Shown here: piece by piece, positions 31,751-34,145 of the stretch
How the letters are laid out: every line of letters begins with the position of its first letter
How positions within the stretch are numbered: position 1 is the stretch's first letter
Virus record (IMG/VR): IMGVR_UViG_3300027801_001100
Coordinates: 1 to 34,145 of that record
Source of the DNA: a virus
Strand: one strand, 5' to 3'
DNA: 34,145 nucleotides
Notes under the pieces: model-generated
Told to the model about the DNA's origin: nothing
The model's input: the letters and a program-made list of their open reading frames with translations, nothing else
Database searches by the model: none
Program-made: the position numbers and the translations under genes

Positions 31751-32053
31751 TTAAAAGGGCATATCGTCTTCAAGTTCTGCGATGTTTTCCACAGGTGGAC
31801 TCGCCGGCTTACTATTTTGTACTGGTGCGGATGCCCCGGCACCGGAATTCTCTCCAACAATAGGACCGTATTTAAATTTAAGCCATCTCTTGCCAGTAGC
31901 TTGTGCAGTGTTTTCATAGATATTAATGTATCTGATAACTCCGTCTGGACCAAGAATCTGCCCTTGAAAGTCGGCGTGCCAGTCTTCTGTCTTTTCTTGC
32001 AAGAAAGCTTTACCTTCATTTTCCTTTAGTTCTAATTTATTTACTTGTGCCAT
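31751..32053 (-). CDS. SSB-like single-stranded DNA-binding protein
   Basis: A 100-residue protein. The N-terminal two-thirds alternate strands (WHADFQGQILGPDGVIRYINIYEN, KRWLKFKYGPIV), as in a small OB-like or DUF736-like fold. A disordered Pro/Ala/Ser linker follows, and the last residues ELEDDMPF copy the acidic, Phe-ending tip by which SSB recruits partner proteins. This tip is the main evidence for the call. It starts with MAQVNKLELKENEG and sits near RusA in the DNA-metabolism part of the leftward block. Confidence 0.7.
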   Translation of the reverse strand: MAQVNKLELKENEGKAFLQEKTEDWHADFQGQILGPDGVIRYINIYENTAQATGKRWLKFKYGPIVGENSGAGASAPVQNSKPASPPVENIAELEDDMPF

Positions 32054-32068
32054 GTGTGTCTCCTATAG

Positions 32069-32266
32069 TTAATTAGCTACTTCTGATAAATCTATTTTAT
32101 TCAACTTCCTTAATTCTTCCTCTTCTTTAAAAAAATCACTTAATACATCCGCAAGATCTTGAAAGTTTTGTGCAACCAAGAACTGCTTTTTTACTCTTAT
32201 AACAAAACCATTGTCTACTTCCTGTAAATGAAGAACAGGATTGTCTGTGTGGTCAAATAGCCCCAT
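32069..32266 (-). CDS. Hypothetical acidic protein
   Basis: A 65-residue protein starting MGLFDHTDNPVLHLQEVDNG. The frame is open to 32302, but ATG 32266 has AGGAGA eight bases upstream. A short beta region is followed by an acidic helix (LADVLSDFFKEEEELRKL). It lies between the RusA and SSB-like genes. Function unknown. Confidence 0.65.
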   Translation of the reverse strand: MGLFDHTDNPVLHLQEVDNGFVIRVKKQFLVAQNFQDLADVLSDFFKEEEELRKLNKIDLSEVAN

Positions 32267-32276
32267 GTTATTTCTC

Positions 32277-32636
32277 CTAATATATTGGTGGTTTATACTC
32301 ACATAAATTTATAACAGCCTTACCGTTCTTTACTGCTTCTCCTCTGGCAATTTCTATATAATCTATTTGACTATCATCATTATACATGCCAGCCTTCATG
32401 AGCGCATCTAATATAGCCTTTAAAGTATTATCAAGATCAAATTTTCTTTTTGACCTAGGATGAATAACTACACTAATAGCTAAACGCTTCTCTTCAAAAG
32501 ACTTTGCTTTACTTTGCTTTACAATCAGAATAACTTCTTGTGTAAACAAAATACCCGCTTTACTAATAAACCTTCTTTTCCCATTGGCACGCCAATAAGT
32601 ATTAACGCTTGGTGGGTAAGGAAGAGTTAGCTTCAT
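32277..32636 (-). CDS. rusA: RusA-type Holliday junction resolvase
   Basis: A 119-residue endonuclease that cuts four-way DNA junctions, clearing recombination intermediates before packaging. The start LPYPPSVNTYWR (5-16) and the acidic active-site region FDLDNTLKAILDAL (66-79, with Asp67, Asp69, Asp77) followed by YNDDSQID (Asp87, Asp88) are classic. Length matches the family. It starts four bases inside the ribbon-helix-helix gene (ATGA), so translation is coupled. It fits functionally with the exonuclease and annealing protein at 3-5 kb. Confidence 0.93.
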   Translation of the reverse strand: MKLTLPYPPSVNTYWRANGKRRFISKAGILFTQEVILIVKQSKAKSFEEKRLAISVVIHPRSKRKFDLDNTLKAILDALMKAGMYNDDSQIDYIEIARGEAVKNGKAVINLCEYKPPIY

Positions 32637-32794
32637 AAAGTATTTAGCCTTGTGTTAATGTCTTTAGTCAAATAAGATTTAATTGCCTCATTGATTAGAC
32701 TGGCTTTAGTTTTTTCTTCAGACTTAGCTGCTTTATTTAGCAGCTGAACACTCTGAGGAGTTAACCTTACTAAAAAAGGTTTTAAATCGCTCAC
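32633..32794 (-). CDS. Ribbon-helix-helix DNA-binding protein
   Basis: A 53-residue gene with GTG start at 32794 (GTGA overlap with the previous stop). FLVRLTPQSVQLLNKAA gives the DNA-contacting strand and first helix, and KASLINEAIKSYL the second, the Arc/CopG plan. It would act as a dimeric regulator. Place among early-type genes of the leftward block suggests control of that block or of the divergent promoters near 33.8 kb; the operator is not shown. Confidence 0.7.
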   Translation of the reverse strand: MSDLKPFLVRLTPQSVQLLNKAAKSEEKTKASLINEAIKSYLTKDINTRLNTL

Positions 32795-33066
32795 GAAGCG
32801 TCCGCTACTAAAGGAGGTAATTCTGCAACATCTACTGGCGCTATTTCAAGTAGTGGGATTCCGTCTGGAATTAAAGCTGCCCAAACCTCTTCTGTCAATG
32901 GAGGAAGCTCTGCTGCTTGTACAGGAAGTATAATTGGTAAGATTGCACTTTCTTCTATCGCAGCTAACTCAGCTTGTTGCTTTACTTGAGAGGTATTATA
33001 AATTAATGCAGCAAACACACCTACAACTACTAATACGCCTATTTTATTAACTTGTTTCTTATTCAT
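32791..33066 (-). CDS. Membrane-anchored Pro-rich protein
   Basis: A 91-residue protein with a basic N terminus (MNKKQVNK), one membrane segment (about 9-24, IGVLVVVGVFAALIYN), and an acidic periplasmic-type tail with two AELPPL copies (52-57 and 81-86). AAGGAG precedes the ATG. The anchor plus Pro-rich tail resembles spanin-like or envelope-spanning proteins, yet the position away from the lysis genes argues for a different role. Confidence 0.6.
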   Translation of the reverse strand: MNKKQVNKIGVLVVVGVFAALIYNTSQVKQQAELAAIEESAILPIILPVQAAELPPLTEEVWAALIPDGIPLLEIAPVDVAELPPLVADAS

Positions 33067-33076
33067 GTAGTTCTCC

Positions 33077-33319
33077 TTATTTGTATTTAATGTATGGTTT
33101 TTTATTCTTCTTACCCGGTGTTTCTTTACCTTTCTTTTTCATTTCTCTTTCCTCCTTCATAAATTGAGCCAAAGCATGGAGTGATCCTTCTTTTTGCGGC
33201 CCGTTAATAAAACCCTTCGTCATTTTCCAATAGCCATCTTTCCTGGTCCATTTGTATTCTAAGTTTTTGCCATTGTTAAATTCATTGCAAATCATTGTAT
33301 AAAATTCTTTTAATGTCAT
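33077..33319 (-). CDS. Hypothetical basic protein
   Basis: An 80-residue protein starting MTLKEFYTMICNEFNNGKN. ATG 33319 overlaps the previous stop (ATGA), which favours it over the in-frame upstream start at 33358. Aromatic residues cluster in WTRKDGYWKMTKGF, and the C-terminal 25 residues are almost all Lys/Gly/Pro (KKKGKETPGKKNKK), which suggests nucleic-acid contact. No family recognised. Confidence 0.65.
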   Translation of the reverse strand: MTLKEFYTMICNEFNNGKNLEYKWTRKDGYWKMTKGFINGPQKEGSLHALAQFMKEEREMKKKGKETPGKKNKKPYIKYK

Positions 33320-33585
33320 TTTGTAAAGCTTCTTGTATCTACCCCAACAAAACCACAACTCTGACCTTCTCTAATTGTATCAAAATCAAATTGACTAGGT
33401 GGCGTATGGCTGCTTGGTATATTACTGTATTCTTTTAACAAACAACTCGCCGCCTTATGTTCTGAACAATGTTCTTTAAAATAAATCATAGCTGTAGGGC
33501 AGTCATTAAAGTATCCTACAAACTGAAGATCATTATAATTTCCTGACAAGCTGACAGTCAGTATAAAGATTCCTTCTGCTAGCAT
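33316..33585 (-). CDS. Small protein with hydrophobic N terminus and Cys residues
   Basis: An 89-residue protein starting MLAEGIFILTVSLSG, with four later Cys (in NDCP, EHCS, SCLL and SCGF). ATG 33585 has GGGG nine bases upstream; the open frame extends to 33630 but overlaps the preceding gene. The hydrophobic start could be an export signal, and the Cys could then form disulfides. Function unknown. Confidence 0.6.
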   Translation of the reverse strand: MLAEGIFILTVSLSGNYNDLQFVGYFNDCPTAMIYFKEHCSEHKAASCLLKEYSNIPSSHTPPSQFDFDTIREGQSCGFVGVDTRSFTK

Positions 33586-33586
33586 A

Positions 33587-33772
33587 TTAATAACCCCAAT
33601 AAGATTCAGTGTCTTTACAGTCACATGCATCTGGTGGATTATGACAACTCATACATCTTTTAGTTAAACCCATCTTAATCTTTTCATCATCTTCAGCTAC
33701 AATTTCATCTTCCCATTCTTGTTTTAATTTATGAACCGATACAAAATTACTATGTTCAATCATATTCGCCAT
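33587..33772 (-). CDS. Small Cys-rich protein, first leftward gene
   Basis: A 61-residue protein with an acidic middle (EWEDEIVAEDDEKIK) and a C-terminal CMSCHNPPDACDCKD cluster that could bind zinc. AGGAGA lies just before ATG 33772. It is the first gene behind the strong promoter at 33802-33829, the position of an early or regulatory phage protein. Function unknown. Confidence 0.7.
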   Translation of the reverse strand: MANMIEHSNFVSVHKLKQEWEDEIVAEDDEKIKMGLTKRCMSCHNPPDACDCKDTESYWGY

Positions 33773-33801
33773 GATATCTCCTAAAGTAATGTTACTTGTT
33801 T

Positions 33802-33829
33802 AGTATATCTGATAGATACATGCTGTCAA
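33802..33829 (-). promoter_or_regulatory. Strong sigma70-type promoter for the leftward block
   Basis: On the minus strand TTGACA (perfect -35, 33824-33829), a 16-base spacer and TATACT (-10, 33802-33807) lie 30 bases before the first leftward gene. It is the best sigma70 promoter I see in the window. Confidence 0.75.
33806..33818. promoter_or_regulatory. Operator-like palindrome inside the leftward promoter
   Basis: TATCT-GAT-AGATA is a perfect inverted repeat that touches the -10 box and fills most of the spacer. A repressor bound here would block the promoter. The binder is unknown; the winged-helix or ribbon-helix-helix proteins are candidates. Confidence 0.45.
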
Positions 33830-33834
33830 CCTAC

Positions 33835-33863
33835 TTGCATTATAAATAATAGAAGAGTATACT
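33835..33863 (+). promoter_or_regulatory. Divergent sigma70-type promoter
   Basis: TTGCAT (-35, 33835-33840), a 17-base spacer and TATACT (-10, 33858-33863) face right, back to back with the leftward promoter (-35 boxes 5 bases apart). It points into a stretch that ends in a terminator. Confidence 0.6.
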
Positions 33864-33869
33864 TTTTAT

Positions 33870-34114
33870 ACGGGGCCATAACCCAGCCCACCGGCGGTAG
33901 AGCATGACCAATGGTATAAACAAATCGAATCGGGGGCATCTTCTAATCGGGGTGCAGTCCTCTGAGTATGTAATTAGACACTACATATAGATACGATAAA
34001 CGAGAATGCTCAACACTTTATGTGTTTTTCCTGTTTTCTTAACGGGTGGGACTCTAATAGTCTTTAGAAACATGACAAGTTTACAGGTTGACCCTCCTGG
34101 TTAAACCTTTTTTT
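33870..34114 (+). ncRNA. Candidate short transcript between promoter and terminator
   Basis: About 245 bases lie between a good rightward promoter and a strong rightward terminator, with no convincing gene. The first 120 bases are GC-richer than nearby DNA and hold local pairings (GGG/CCC near 33872-33884, ACC/GGT near 33908) and a repeated AATCGGGG. Segments near 33896-33930 faintly recall tRNA D- and T-arm sequences, but no cloverleaf forms. Two tiny frames exist, 33904-33990 (28 codons, starts MTNGINKSNRG) and 34006-34104 (32 codons, overlapping the terminator), both with weak ribosome sites. A small RNA, leader peptide or packaging region are all possible. Confidence 0.4.
34085..34114 (+). 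terminator. Rho-independent terminator near the right end
   Basis: The stem AGGTT-GACC/TGGTT-A-AACCT (one bulged A, loop CTCC or CTCCT) is followed by seven T. This is a good terminator for rightward transcription. The remaining bases to 34145 hold only an A/T run and no gene. Confidence 0.75.
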
Positions 34115-34145
34115 ATATAAAAAAGTAACAGCAGCACGCTAATTC

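Noticed and set aside
31747-32019. Overlapping minus-strand frame of 90 codons inside the SSB-like gene
   Set aside because: It has Lys/Arg-rich random composition and no start context, while the overlapped frame has an SSB-type acidic tip.
33870-33960. tRNA-like sequence (GGTAGAGC, ATCGAATC) near the right end
   Set aside because: The D- and T-arm-like strings are spaced roughly right, but the acceptor and anticodon stems do not pair, so I do not call a tRNA or an attachment site derived from one.

Overview
The window looks like a nearly complete genome of a short-tailed (T7-like) tailed phage of a Gram-negative, probably marine, proteobacterium. The support is an AT-rich sequence, dense overlapping genes and a full podovirus morphogenesis set: small and large terminase subunits, portal, scaffold, capsid, two tail-tube proteins, internal virion proteins and a T7-type tail fibre. 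I see no phage RNA polymerase, DNA polymerase, primase or helicase, so transcription and most of replication must rely on the host. A small serine recombinase suggests that integration or DNA inversion is possible. Host identity is inference.

Layout. At 1-735 there is a G-rich edge and a leftward winged-helix DNA-binding gene. From 853 to 5619 a rightward, probably early, block carries small unknown genes, a Cys-cluster protein, the serine recombinase, a YqaJ-type exonuclease and an ERF-type annealing protein with a probable -1 frameshift extension. Everything from 33772 down to 5708 is leftward. In order of transcription it contains small early-type genes, a ribbon-helix-helix protein, RusA, an SSB-like protein, terminase, a GNAT-like protein, a lysozyme, portal, scaffold, capsid, tail tube, internal virion proteins, fibre, a cluster of tiny membrane proteins, a zinc-ribbon protein, a 23-residue PqqA peptide, a rho-independent terminator and a metallophosphoesterase. 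At 33773-34145 two divergent sigma70-like promoters face away from each other. One drives the leftward block and the other drives a terminator-bounded transcript of about 245 nt with no convincing gene.

The most notable item is a complete pqqA-like gene at 6696-6767 on the minus strand. PqqA is the precursor peptide from whose Glu and Tyr side chains the redox cofactor pyrroloquinoline quinone (PQQ) is built. The phage peptide has the usual length, Glu15 and Tyr19 at the usual positions, a strong ribosome binding site and its own terminator, but no other pqq gene is present. This suggests that the phage feeds substrate into the host's PqqB-E machinery, possibly to support PQQ-dependent alcohol or methanol dehydrogenases during infection. 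Other points of interest are the slippery site with hairpin in erf, two matching UUCG-loop hairpins (one where T7 has its late terminator), a ParB-like domain inside a virion protein, and a GGCC-rich left end unlike the rest of the window.
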